DNA of 64,000 bases from JAWLHA01 sp041690535 (GTDB lineage: Bacteria > Pseudomonadota > Gammaproteobacteria > Thiohalomonadales > Thiohalomonadaceae): assembly GCA_041690535.1 (NCBI GenBank), contig JAWLHA010000008.1:1-64000 (forward strand), read 5' to 3'. How positions within the stretch are numbered: the stretch's first letter is position 1; each line of letters begins with the position of its first letter. The notes below the pieces were generated by a model, which ran no database searches, was not told the origin of the DNA, and saw only the letters and a list, made by a program, of their open reading frames with translations. Made by a program: the position numbers and the translations under genes. Shown in pieces: positions 8,237-16,959 of this stretch.

Positions 8237-10072
8237 TCAGCGCTCCTCATGGCCGATAACACGCAGCTCGCCACGGCGGTTCAGCGCCCGACCCTCATCC
8301 GTGGCTTCATCCGCGAAGGCCCCTTGCCCCATGCCGAGGACCTTCACCCGATGGCTTCCGATGCCGCTGTCGATCAGCAGTCGTCTGACCGCCTCCGCCC
8401 GGCGCAAGGAGAGCCTGCGGTTGTATTCGAAACTGCCACGACCGTCGGTGTAGGCGCGGATCTCGATGGTGCCGGGCGGGGCCTCTCGCAGGTACTGCAC
8501 GATGGTCGCAAAGCGGGCCTTGGACTCGGCGGTCATCTCCGTCTTGTCGAACAGGAAATGGATGGGCTCGATGGGCTTCAGCGGTGGCCGCGCGTAGCCA
8601 AAGACGATGACCAGTTGCGGAGCGCATCCGGTGGTATCCACCTTTTGACCTGGCAGCGTGTTGTCGCAGTGATCCTGGCGATCGCTCTCGCCATCACGGT
8701 CGCGATCCGGATCCAGGGGCAGGGTGTCATTCCCCGTGGCCTGGAGACTCACGAACTTGAACTCGCTTTCGGAGACCGTCACATCGAGGTCCAGCGCCCG
8801 GAACAACTCGCCCATCCCCTCGTAGATCCGGAACCGCGCAGCCAATTCATCGAATTGCGCCCCGGCATGGTTGATGTGCGCCGCGTTGAGCTCACTCTCC
8901 GCATCCAGCAGGTCAATCAAGTCGCGCTGACCGATGAAGAACTCCTTCCGATAGGACTCGACGGTCTCTCGTGCCCGATCCACGTGACGTGCCAGAAACT
9001 CGAGCTGTCTGTTCAGACTGGCATCGGCGATCCAGGCCAGGCGCATGGTCTCAATCACCTGACGTCGGACCCGGGCGGCAAAGGCATCGTTTTCGTGGAC
9101 GACACTGACCCTCTTGCGTTGCTCGGCCGCATCGGCGCCACCGTTGTAGAGGTTGTAACGGAGGTTCAGGACGACGGCATGCTCGTCCGTGTCCCCCACG
9201 TAACCGCTGATGTCCTGGCCCACACGCTTCTGCAACTGAAGGTCGAGCCGCGGATAGTTGGTGCGCCTCGAGCGCCGGTAGTCCGACTGGGCGGCCTCCA
9301 CGTTGTAACGGGCCACCTGGACCGCGGGGTGGCGCTCCAGTGCCAGATCGATGAGGCGCTCCAGGTCGGTCTCACTGAGCTGCACGGCCGCCGGCACCTC
9401 CAGCTCCTCGGACCCGAGATAGCGGCCCAGGAGCTTGTGCACCTCGGTAAGGGCCTCCTGCAGATTGGCTTGCTGCGCGATCAGACTGGCGTGCGCCCTG
9501 GCCAGGCGACCCTCGGTCTGCTCCACTTCCGAACGCCGCCCCGCTCCCGAGTCGTTGCGCTCACGGATCTGCCACAGGATGCGTTCGTGGGATTCGACGT
9601 TCTGCTCCGCAAGCTCCACCAGTCGGCGCTGTTTCAGCGCCTCCAGATAGGCCTTGGCGGCATCCAGAGCAATGTTGTCGGCGGTATCGTAGAGTTGGTA
9701 CAGGGCAGAGGCGAGGCGGGCGTCGTTCTGTTCGACTTGATAGCTGGTGTCGAACCCGTTGAACAGGTTCTGCGTAACCGTCAGCGCCGCCTGCGAGCTG
9801 TCGTAGTCGCGCCGCTGCCCTCCGGTGATGGGGGATTCGGTGGAATACTGCCCCGCCGAAGCGGTGAGATCCACCGTCGGGCGCCAGCCTGACAGGGCAA
9901 TCTGACGGTCCTGTTCGATTTGACGGTAGGCGTGGATGCGCTGACGCACGTCGGGGTGAGCGATGACCACGTCCGCGACGTAGTCCGACAAGGGCATCGC
10001 CCCCGCCACAGCGGCCATGGTGCACCCCAACAGCATGAAGCCCAGCCTGGAAAGCCCTTTCTCTGCGATCAT
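8237..10072 (-). CDS. TolC-family outer-membrane channel fused to an OmpA-like peptidoglycan-binding domain
   Basis: A signal peptide (MIAEKGLSRLGFMLLGCTMA) precedes a TolC/LapE-type channel of about 420 residues with its two repeated helical hairpins (AHPDVRQRIHAYRQIEQDR; YPRLDLQLQKRVGQD). An Asp-rich linker follows (DPDRDRDGESDRQDHCDN), like a thrombospondin type 3 calcium-binding repeat. The C-terminal 100 residues are an OmpA/MotB domain with FLFDKTEMT and the motif around TDGRGSFEYNRRLSLRRAEA (about 533-552). At 611 residues it is about 150 longer than plain TolC. It should form the exit duct for the adhesin and anchor it to peptidoglycan. First gene of the operon. Confidence 0.93.
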   Translation of the reverse strand: MIAEKGLSRLGFMLLGCTMAAVAGAMPLSDYVADVVIAHPDVRQRIHAYRQIEQDRQIALSGWRPTVDLTASAGQYSTESPITGGQRRDYDSSQAALTVTQNLFNGFDTSYQVEQNDARLASALYQLYDTADNIALDAAKAYLEALKQRRLVELAEQNVESHERILWQIRERNDSGAGRRSEVEQTEGRLARAHASLIAQQANLQEALTEVHKLLGRYLGSEELEVPAAVQLSETDLERLIDLALERHPAVQVARYNVEAAQSDYRRSRRTNYPRLDLQLQKRVGQDISGYVGDTDEHAVVLNLRYNLYNGGADAAEQRKRVSVVHENDAFAARVRRQVIETMRLAWIADASLNRQLEFLARHVDRARETVESYRKEFFIGQRDLIDLLDAESELNAAHINHAGAQFDELAARFRIYEGMGELFRALDLDVTVSESEFKFVSLQATGNDTLPLDPDRDRDGESDRQDHCDNTLPGQKVDTTGCAPQLVIVFGYARPPLKPIEPIHFLFDKTEMTAESKARFATIVQYLREAPPGTIEIRAYTDGRGSFEYNRRLSLRRAEAVRRLLIDSGIGSHRVKVLGMGQGAFADEATDEGRALNRRGELRVIGHEER

Positions 10073-10223
10073 ATTAGTGGTTATGGTCTCTGGGGGGAGT
10101 TACCGCGCTCCCCTGGCTCGGAGCGTGGGCTCCCGTGCCCCGCTCTACCCGATGATGAGGTGGCGTATTGTGCCAAGCAGAGCTGGACCAAAGTTCGGTT
10201 TGCCTGACGAAAAATTAGGAAAT

Positions 10224-10239
10224 AGTGATCGAGATCACA
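10224..10239. promoter_or_regulatory. CRP/Vfr-like palindrome in divergent promoter region
   Basis: AGTGATCGAGATCACA matches the CRP consensus TGTGA-N6-TCACA except for the first base. It is in the 271-bp gap between the divergent TolC-OmpA gene (start 10072) and the AraC-type response regulator (start 10344), so it could control either. Only sequence similarity supports it. Confidence 0.5.
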
Positions 10240-10343
10240 GACAAATGGCGGCTAATTTGCATGGCAACCGGGTGGAAAAACCCGTAAGATCGGCGCAACT
10301 CATCGGTCCAAACTGAAGGGAAGCCGCAGCGCTGGTCGAACTG

Positions 10344-11126
10344 ATGCAGTCCCCAACCTCCCCCATTTCCGTTCTGATCATCGATGATGATCCGGTCGAA
10401 CTGACCCTGATCACCCAGCTCCTGGAGATCAAAGGGTTCAGGGTCATTCGCGCCGAAGACGGACTGGCCGGGATCGAAGCGGTCCAGGCAAGCCGGCCCG
10501 ACATCATCCTCCTGGACATCAGGATGCCGGGGCTCGATGGGTTCGAGACGTGCCGGCGCCTGAAGAGCCTGCCGGCCGTGGCCCACATCCCGGTGATTTT
10601 CCTGACCGGCGCCGGAAGGGAGGAAGACGTGGTCGCCGGCTTTCGGGTGGGTGCGATCGACTACGTGACCAAACCGTTTCGAAGCGAAGAGATCCTCGCC
10701 CGCATCACCACCCATGCGGGGATCAGTCGTCGCCTGTCCCGTTACGCATCGACACTGGACACACGGGTGGAGCCGGGGCCTCCGCTGGGCGAAACGGTTG
10801 GGGAATCCAGGGATGTTCAGCAGATCAAGAAGGCCGTCGAACGGCTGTTGAAGAACCTGGTCGACCCTCCCACACTGCGGGAGTTGGCCCTTGAGATCGG
10901 CACCAACGAGCGCAAACTCTCCGAGCTGTTCCGCCAGGCGCTGGGCATGACCCCGTTTCAGTTCCTGCGGGAACAGCGTCTGCTCAAGGCCGCTCACCTT
11001 CTCAAGAACACGGATCGACCCATCAGCCTCATTGCCGAGCAGGTCGGCTACTGCCACAGCGGAGACTTCACCACGGCCTTCAAACAGAGCTTTGGGATGA
11101 CCCCCCGGCAATTCCGTAAAGGCTGA
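10344..11126 (+). CDS. Response regulator with AraC-type DNA-binding domain
   Basis: Residues 8-125 form a receiver domain with the acidic pair DDD near residue 14, phospho-acceptor Asp58 (DIILLDIRMPG), the conserved Thr (FLTGA) and Lys (VTKPF). Residues about 155-258 are an AraC/XylS double helix-turn-helix: TLRELALEIGTNERKLSELF, then ISLIAEQVGYCHSGDFTTAF and a terminal FGMTPRQFR. Receiver-AraC fusions are less common than OmpR or NarL types. It lies 60 bp upstream of the hybrid kinase on the same strand, so the two probably form one phosphorelay. The adjacent adhesin operon is a plausible target, which is inference. Confidence 0.92.
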   Translation: MQSPTSPISVLIIDDDPVELTLITQLLEIKGFRVIRAEDGLAGIEAVQASRPDIILLDIRMPGLDGFETCRRLKSLPAVAHIPVIFLTGAGREEDVVAGFRVGAIDYVTKPFRSEEILARITTHAGISRRLSRYASTLDTRVEPGPPLGETVGESRDVQQIKKAVERLLKNLVDPPTLRELALEIGTNERKLSELFRQALGMTPFQFLREQRLLKAAHLLKNTDRPISLIAEQVGYCHSGDFTTAFKQSFGMTPRQFRKG

Positions 11127-11186
11127 CGCGCGTGATTGCTCCGGCATCAGCCCTGTCGGGCTCCCCCCTCCTCCGCGCGGCACATC

Positions 11187-14018
11187 ATGGCACCCATGCA
11201 TACCGTTGATGCAGACCCTCCAGGCACCACCGAGTACACGCTGCTGAGGGGTCTGGCCCAGCCCGACCTGCCGGTCAGCCGAGTCCTCCACCGGGAAGTG
11301 CTCACCTGCCCGCCGGAGCAATCACTGTGCAGTGCCGCGGCGCAGATGGCAGAGCGACGCTTCAGCTCCATCGTGGTGGTCGAGCATGGCAAGCCGGTCG
11401 GGATCTGGACCGAGCGGGACGCCCTGGCCATCGACTTTGCCAATGCAACCACCTTCTCCCGTCCCATACGGGAAGTGATGAGCGCACCGGTACGGACCAT
11501 CCCGCCCGACCTCCCCCTGCGAGAGGTGGCGGCACGCTTCCGTCGCGATCACGTTCGCCACTACGTGGTGGTCGACGGTGACGGTGAATTCCAGGGGATC
11601 GTCTCCCAGACCGACGTGGTCATGAACCAGGGGGCGGAGCAGTATCTGCGTCTGCGCACCGTCGGCTCGATCATCAAAAGGGAGCCGCTGGTCCTCGAGC
11701 ACTCCACGAGCTTGCGCAGCGCTGCCCACCACATGCGCAATGAGGGGCTGGATGCAGTGGTGGTGCGTTATCCCGATGATGATTACGGGATCATCACCGA
11801 GCGGGATGTGGTCCGACTGGTGGCCACCCGCTGCGGAAACACCGCCATCGGCCCGCTGGCCAGCCGGCCTCTGCTGGCGGTGGATGCGGACAGTAGCCTC
11901 TATCGCACCCGCACCCTGCTGACGCAAAACGGGGTGAGGCATATCGCGGTGCTCCGCGAGGGCGCTCTGGTCGGCCTCATCGGTTTCACCGACATCCTCG
12001 CCGGGATGGAGCTGGCCTACGTGGAGGACTTGCGTTCTGCGCTGTACGATCTCCAACAGGAGGTCCGCGAGCGCACCGCGGCCCTGCACGAGAGTGACCG
12101 TGCCATGCGGACGCTGCTGGCGAACTTGCCCGGCATGGTCTATCGCTGCCAGGGCGACCGACTGGGGATGGAGTTCGTGAGCGACGGCGCAGTGGCCGTC
12201 ACCGGCTATCATCCTCAGGAATTTCTGCAAGACGCCCGAATCAACCTCGATCAGTTGACCCACCCGCAGGATCTCGCGGCGGTCCGCCGCGACATCGCGC
12301 AGGCAGTGGCGGCGCACGAGGCGTTCACCCTGACCTACCGCATCCGACACCGCAACGGCGAGGAGCGTTGGGTATGGGAGCAGGGACGGGGCATGTACGA
12401 CGAAAGGGGGCAGCTGCTGCGCCTCGAAGGATACCTGAACGACATCAGCCCCATGAAGCGAGCCGAGCAGGCCATGCTAAGGGCGAAGAACGAGGCAGAG
12501 GCGGCGAACCGGACCAAGAGTGAGTTCCTGGCCCGGATCAGCCACGAGATCCGCACACCAATGAACGCCATCAGCGGGATGGCGCACCTGCTGGCCGATA
12601 CCGAGCTCGACATGCGCCAGAGCGACTACCTGGACAAGATCCAGGGCGCGGCCCACCATTTGATGCGGTTGCTCAACGACGTGCTCGACTTCGCCAAGAT
12701 CGAGGCGGGGAAACTGGAGGTGGAATCGGTCCGCTTTGGGCTCGACCGGGTCATCCGGGAGGTCAGCGCCACCGCAGCGGTCAGCAGCGAAAGCAAAGGA
12801 CTGCACCTGCGCTTTCGCATCGCTCCTGACCTTCCCGAATACCTGATCGGCGACCCTTTGCGGCTTCGCCAGGTGCTGGGCAACCTGGTCGACAACGCCA
12901 TCAAGTTCACGGACAACGGCGAGGTGGTGGTCACCGCCCGGGAGCTCCAGCGGACCGACACCGAAGTGATGCTTCACTTCTCGGTCAGGGACACCGGGAT
13001 CGGCCTGACGGAGGCGCAGGCCGAGAAGCTGTTCACCGCGTTCACGCAGGCCGACGGATCGATCACCCGCCGGTTCGGGGGGACCGGTCTCGGCCTGGCC
13101 ATCTGCCGGCAACTGGTGGAGGCCATGGGCGGCCGTATCTGGGTGGACAGCGTCCCGGGCGGGGGGAGTGATTTCCAATTCACGATTGCCCTTGGGGTGG
13201 CAACCACGGCCAATGCCTTCCCCTCGCCCCCCCGGCAGCCTGCGGAGCGCCATTTTGATGGGGCGCGGGTGTTGGTCATCGAGGACAACCCGGTCAACCA
13301 GCAGGTCACCCGCGAGTTACTGCTGAAGCGTGGCATTGCGGTGGATGTGGCCGGCGATGGGCAAGAGGGTCTGGGGATGGTGCGGCGGTGCGATTACGAT
13401 TTGGTGCTGATGGACGTGCGCATGCCTGGGATGGACGGCTACGAAACCACACGACGCATTCGCGCGCTCCGGGGAACGGCGCTGCGCGTGGTGGCCATGA
13501 CCGCCGATGCCATGGCCGCCGATCGGCAGCGCTGCCTGGAGGCCGGGATGGACGATCACCTCAGCAAGCCGGTCGAACCCCAGGCGCTGTTCCGCACCCT
13601 GGAGCGCTATCTGCGCGCCCCTGCCGCAACCCGGCCGACGGGGCCTGAAGTCCCCTGGGGGAACCTCGCCTTTCCGGGCTTCCATCCGGAGATCGGGTAC
13701 GAGCTGACCGAGGGTGACCCGACGCGCTACCTGACCCTGCTCCAGGTGTTTCTGCAGACCCATCGCAACGCCCCGACCGAGCTTGGCTGCTTGCTCGCCG
13801 CCGGAGACTGCGGGGCGCTGGCCCATCAGGTGCACAAGATCAGGGGTTCCGCCGGCACCCTGGGTGCCATGCGCCTGTTCGAGGCGGCGACCCTGCTGGA
13901 GCACCACCTGCGCGGCCATGCACCCAATGCCGTCGTGGCGGGCTACGGCGACTTCGAATCCGCGCTGCGGGAGGTCATCGAGGGGCTGGAGTCCGGACTG
14001 GTGGCCGCCCCAGGGTAA
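11187..14018 (+). CDS. Hybrid sensor histidine kinase: four CBS domains, PAS, HisKA, HATPase, receiver, Hpt
   Basis: Domains in order are two CBS pairs (about 25-280), a short coiled coil, PAS/PAC (about 300-415), HisKA with His453 (ISHEIRTPMN), HATPase (DNAIKFTDNG; DTGIGL; GGTGLGLAIC), a receiver with Asp743 (LMDVRMPGMDG) and a C-terminal Hpt with His883 (QVHKIRGSAGTLGA). No transmembrane segment is visible, so it is a soluble sensor; CBS pairs commonly bind adenine nucleotides. ATG 11187 is preferred; a TTG at 11136 would add 17 unconvincing residues. The TAA stop lies inside a palindromic repeat fragment. Its partner is probably the preceding AraC-type regulator. Confidence 0.9.
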   Translation: MAPMHTVDADPPGTTEYTLLRGLAQPDLPVSRVLHREVLTCPPEQSLCSAAAQMAERRFSSIVVVEHGKPVGIWTERDALAIDFANATTFSRPIREVMSAPVRTIPPDLPLREVAARFRRDHVRHYVVVDGDGEFQGIVSQTDVVMNQGAEQYLRLRTVGSIIKREPLVLEHSTSLRSAAHHMRNEGLDAVVVRYPDDDYGIITERDVVRLVATRCGNTAIGPLASRPLLAVDADSSLYRTRTLLTQNGVRHIAVLREGALVGLIGFTDILAGMELAYVEDLRSALYDLQQEVRERTAALHESDRAMRTLLANLPGMVYRCQGDRLGMEFVSDGAVAVTGYHPQEFLQDARINLDQLTHPQDLAAVRRDIAQAVAAHEAFTLTYRIRHRNGEERWVWEQGRGMYDERGQLLRLEGYLNDISPMKRAEQAMLRAKNEAEAANRTKSEFLARISHEIRTPMNAISGMAHLLADTELDMRQSDYLDKIQGAAHHLMRLLNDVLDFAKIEAGKLEVESVRFGLDRVIREVSATAAVSSESKGLHLRFRIAPDLPEYLIGDPLRLRQVLGNLVDNAIKFTDNGEVVVTARELQRTDTEVMLHFSVRDTGIGLTEAQAEKLFTAFTQADGSITRRFGGTGLGLAICRQLVEAMGGRIWVDSVPGGGSDFQFTIALGVATTANAFPSPPRQPAERHFDGARVLVIEDNPVNQQVTRELLLKRGIAVDVAGDGQEGLGMVRRCDYDLVLMDVRMPGMDGYETTRRIRALRGTALRVVAMTADAMAADRQRCLEAGMDDHLSKPVEPQALFRTLERYLRAPAATRPTGPEVPWGNLAFPGFHPEIGYELTEGDPTRYLTLLQVFLQTHRNAPTELGCLLAAGDCGALAHQVHKIRGSAGTLGAMRLFEAATLLEHHLRGHAPNAVVAGYGDFESALREVIEGLESGLVAAPG

Positions 14019-14045
14019 ACGCATGCTTACCCAAGAGCGGTGTAG
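14012..14045 (-). repeat. Nested-palindrome family, end fragment (copy a)
   Basis: The stretch is the reverse complement of the right end of the full elements at 44387 and 51401, from the terminal GGGTAAACGCAT into CCCAAGAGCG. It is identical over about 29 bp to the fragment at 28516. The TAA of the hybrid kinase gene (14016-14018) falls in it. Confidence 0.85.
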
Positions 14046-14138
14046 TGGGCGTTGACCCTGGCGCACCGCCCAAGCCCCGTGTGCCCCCTCGCCCTTTCCA
14101 TTACAATACCGGCCATCTGAGGGCTGGAGCAATCCGAC

Positions 14139-14984
14139 GTGAAACTGAGTGCCACCGAATTCAAAGAGTGGGAGAACAAGAAAATCACCCTGCTCGGCAT
14201 GTCCGGGGTGGGCAAGACGCGACTGGCGAACATCCTGCGCCGGCAGAACTGGTTTCACTATTCCGCCGATTACCGTATCGGCACCCGCTATCTCGACGAG
14301 GCCATTCTCGACAACATCAAGCAGCAGGCCATGCAGGTGCCGTTCCTGCGGGACCTGTTGCGCTCCGACTCCATCTACATTCGAAACAACATCACCGTCG
14401 ATCACCTGAAGCCGGTCTCCAGCTTCATGGGCAAGCTGGGCAACCCGGAGCTGGGGGGGCTGTCACTGACCGAGTTCAAGCGCCGCCAGTCACTGCACCG
14501 GGAGGCCGAGATCGCGGCCCTCAAGGATGTGCCGGAGTTCATCCACAAGGCCCAGACCATCTACGGCTACCAACACTTCGTCAACGACGCGGGCGGCAGC
14601 GTGTGCGAGTTGGATGACCCCGAGGTGCTGCGGATCCTCGACGAACACACCCTGCTCCTCTACATCAAGGCGAGCGAGAAGGACGAGCGGGAGCTCATCC
14701 GCCGGGCCGAGGCCGATCCCAAGCCGCTCTATTACCGTGAGGCGTTCCTCGACGAGCAGCTGCAGACCTACATGGCCGAACGCGACCTCTCCTATGTGGC
14801 GATGGTGGAGCCGGATGACTTTGTGCGCTGGGTCTTCCCGCGCCTGTTCTACTCCCGCATCCCGCGCTACGAGGCCATTGCCGAGCAGTACGGCTACACC
14901 ATCACCACCGATGAGCTGGCCCAGGTGCAGGAAGAGGGCGACTTCCTGACCTTGGTGGAACGCGCCGTGGCGCGGCGCCCCTGA
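14139..14984 (+). CDS. P-loop NTPase of unknown role, upstream of metA
   Basis: This 281-residue protein has a Walker A motif near the N-terminus (LLGMSGVGKTRLA, about 18-30), as in small nucleotide kinases, then a charged region without a recognised domain. It starts with GTG at 14139, nine bases after GGAG. It lies 28 bp before metA on the same strand and is probably co-transcribed. The kinase-like start YSADYRIGTRYLDEAILDN suggests binding of a nucleotide or small substrate, but I do not recognise a characterised family. Confidence 0.75.
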   Translation: MKLSATEFKEWENKKITLLGMSGVGKTRLANILRRQNWFHYSADYRIGTRYLDEAILDNIKQQAMQVPFLRDLLRSDSIYIRNNITVDHLKPVSSFMGKLGNPELGGLSLTEFKRRQSLHREAEIAALKDVPEFIHKAQTIYGYQHFVNDAGGSVCELDDPEVLRILDEHTLLLYIKASEKDERELIRRAEADPKPLYYREAFLDEQLQTYMAERDLSYVAMVEPDDFVRWVFPRLFYSRIPRYEAIAEQYGYTITTDELAQVQEEGDFLTLVERAVARRP

Positions 14985-15012
14985 GTGTGAGTGCACGGAG
15001 AACGAGCTGACG

Positions 15013-16083
15013 ATGCCTTTGGTTGCCAACACCGACCTCCCCGCCTTCCGCCGTCTGGAGGAGGAGGGGGAGACCATCATCCCGGGGGAGATTGCGGTCC
15101 ATCAGGACATTCGCGAGCTGCATGTCGGGCTGCTGAACATGATGCCCGATGCGGCCCTCTCGGCCACCGAGCGGCAGTTCTTCCGCCTCATCGGCGAGAG
15201 CAACCAGATCGCCCAATTCTATGTGCACCCGTTCACCCTCAAGGAACTCAAGCGCGGCCCGGAGGGCACCGCCCACGTGGAGCGCTTCTACGAGAGTTTT
15301 GAGTCCATCAAGGCGCAGGGGCTGGACGCCCTCATCATCACCGGGGCCAACGTCACCGGCACCGAGCTTGCCCAGCAACCCTTCTGGGAACCGCTCATCG
15401 AGGTGATCGACTGGGCCTACGAGAACGTCACCTCCACCCTCTGCTCCTGCCTCACCACCCACGCGGTGATGCAGTTCCGCTACGGACAGAAACGCTATCG
15501 GCTGCCGGCCAAGCGCTGGGGGGTCTACTCCCACCGAGTGGTGGAGCGCAAGCATCCGCTGGTGATGGGGGTGAATACCCGCTTCGATGTCCCCCACTCC
15601 CGCTTCAACCAGATCGACCGGGCCCAGTTCGAGGCCGCCGGCTGCCGTGTTCTGGTGGAGAGCGAGGCCGGCGTGCACCTGGCGATCAGTGGGGATCAGT
15701 TCCGGCTGGTGTTCTTCCAGGGCCATCCGGAGTACGACATCATCAGCCTGCTCAAGGAGTACAAGCGCGAGGTAATGCTGTTCGCCAGCGGCCGGCGCGA
15801 GGACTACCCCCCCTTCCCGGAGAACTACTTCACCGCCCAGTCCGAGGCCATCCTCACCGAGTACCGCGACCGGCTGCTCGCGGCCAGGGCGGGCGGCGAG
15901 CCGCTGCCGGAGTTCCCCGAGGAGGTGGTGGCCGAACAGCTGGACAACACCTGGCACGACACCGCCGAGGCGGTGATCAACAACTGGATCGGCAAGGTCT
16001 ACCAGATCACCCATTTGGAGCGGCGCCGCCCTTTCAAGGAGGGGATCGACCCCGCCGATCCGCTGGGGCTCGGCGCCGCCTGA
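15013..16083 (+). CDS. metA: Homoserine O-succinyltransferase
   Basis: The enzyme acylates L-homoserine with succinyl-CoA, the first step towards methionine. The 356-residue protein shows the MetA N-terminus (IRELHVGLLNMMPDAALSAT), catalytic Cys146 in STLCSCLTTHA and the His238/Glu240 pair in FFQGHPEYD, matching Cys142, His235 and Glu237 of the E. coli enzyme. It is longer than E. coli MetA at the C-terminus. Acyl-donor choice (succinyl or acetyl) cannot be settled by eye. It belongs with the preceding P-loop gene and truC; metH is about 8.5 kb downstream. Confidence 0.93.
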   Translation: MPLVANTDLPAFRRLEEEGETIIPGEIAVHQDIRELHVGLLNMMPDAALSATERQFFRLIGESNQIAQFYVHPFTLKELKRGPEGTAHVERFYESFESIKAQGLDALIITGANVTGTELAQQPFWEPLIEVIDWAYENVTSTLCSCLTTHAVMQFRYGQKRYRLPAKRWGVYSHRVVERKHPLVMGVNTRFDVPHSRFNQIDRAQFEAAGCRVLVESEAGVHLAISGDQFRLVFFQGHPEYDIISLLKEYKREVMLFASGRREDYPPFPENYFTAQSEAILTEYRDRLLAARAGGEPLPEFPEEVVAEQLDNTWHDTAEAVINNWIGKVYQITHLERRRPFKEGIDPADPLGLGAA

Positions 16084-16102
16084 GGCGGCGCCCCTCTCCC
16101 GA

Positions 16103-16909
16103 ATGGAGATCCTCTTCCGCGACGACCACTTCGTGGCCGTGAACAAGCCCTCCGGCCTGCTGGTGCACCGCAGCGAGATCGACCGCCACGAGACCCGCTT
16201 TGCCGTGCAGGAGGTGCGCAACCTCATTGGCCGGCGAGTCTACCCGGTGCACCGTCTGGACAAGGCCACCTCGGGGGTGCTCATCTTCGGCCTCCACGAG
16301 GAGGCAGCCCGCGCCCTGGGGGCTGCCTTCACCCGCAAGGCGGTGGACAAGCGCTATCTCTGCGTGGTGCGGGGCATTCCGCAGGCCGAGGGCTGCATCG
16401 ATCACCCTCTGGTGGAGCGGCCGGACAAGATGGAGCGGGGTGGGGCCGAGAAACCGCCCCAACCGGCGGTCACGGCGTTTCGGCGGCTGTCCGAGGTGGA
16501 GCTGCCGGTGGCGGTGGACCGTTACCCCACCAGCCGCTATGCGCTGCTGGAGACGCGGCCGTACACCGGCCGCAAACACCAGATCCGCCGCCACTTGAAG
16601 CACATCTTCCACCCCATCGTGGGGGACACCAGCTACGGCCACGGCCCCCACAACCGCTTCTTTCGCGAGCGCTTCGACAGCCACCGCATGTTGCTCACCG
16701 CCGTCCAGCTCTCCTTCATCCACCCCCTGGAGCGGGCGAAAGTCACCATCGGTGCACCGCTGGACGCCACCTTCAGGCGCGTCGTCGAGGCCCTGGGCTG
16801 GACCGCGGCAGTGGAGGAGCGCTACCCGGAGTTGGATCCACACCGAACAGACAAGCCCGACGCGCCCCTCCCGCTGCAGGCCGGAAAATGTGCATGCGAG
16901 GGTGGATAA
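16103..16909 (+). CDS. truC: RluA-family pseudouridine synthase, TruC-like
   Basis: The 268-residue protein carries the RluA-family catalytic motif YPVHRLDKATSG with Asp53 as nucleophile, followed by KRYLCVVRG and the RPYTGRKHQIRRHLKHI block. The short N-terminus without an S4 domain and the motif HPIVGDTSYGHGPHNRFF point to TruC, which modifies U65 of tRNA. It starts 19 bp after metA. The choice of TruC over another RluA paralogue rests on length and motif pattern. Confidence 0.88.
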   Translation: MEILFRDDHFVAVNKPSGLLVHRSEIDRHETRFAVQEVRNLIGRRVYPVHRLDKATSGVLIFGLHEEAARALGAAFTRKAVDKRYLCVVRGIPQAEGCIDHPLVERPDKMERGGAEKPPQPAVTAFRRLSEVELPVAVDRYPTSRYALLETRPYTGRKHQIRRHLKHIFHPIVGDTSYGHGPHNRFFRERFDSHRMLLTAVQLSFIHPLERAKVTIGAPLDATFRRVVEALGWTAAVEERYPELDPHRTDKPDAPLPLQAGKCACEGG

Positions 16910-16914
16910 GCGCG

Positions 16915-16936
16915 GCGCCCCCGACATGTTGGGCGC
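16915..16936. terminator. Hairpin between convergent truC and yqiA-like genes
   Basis: GCGCCC and GGGCGC flank a 10-base loop in the 50-bp convergent gap. There is no clear T-tract, so termination is only plausible. Confidence 0.35.
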
Positions 16937-16959
16937 ATCGGGGGGGGCTGTTCAGTACC

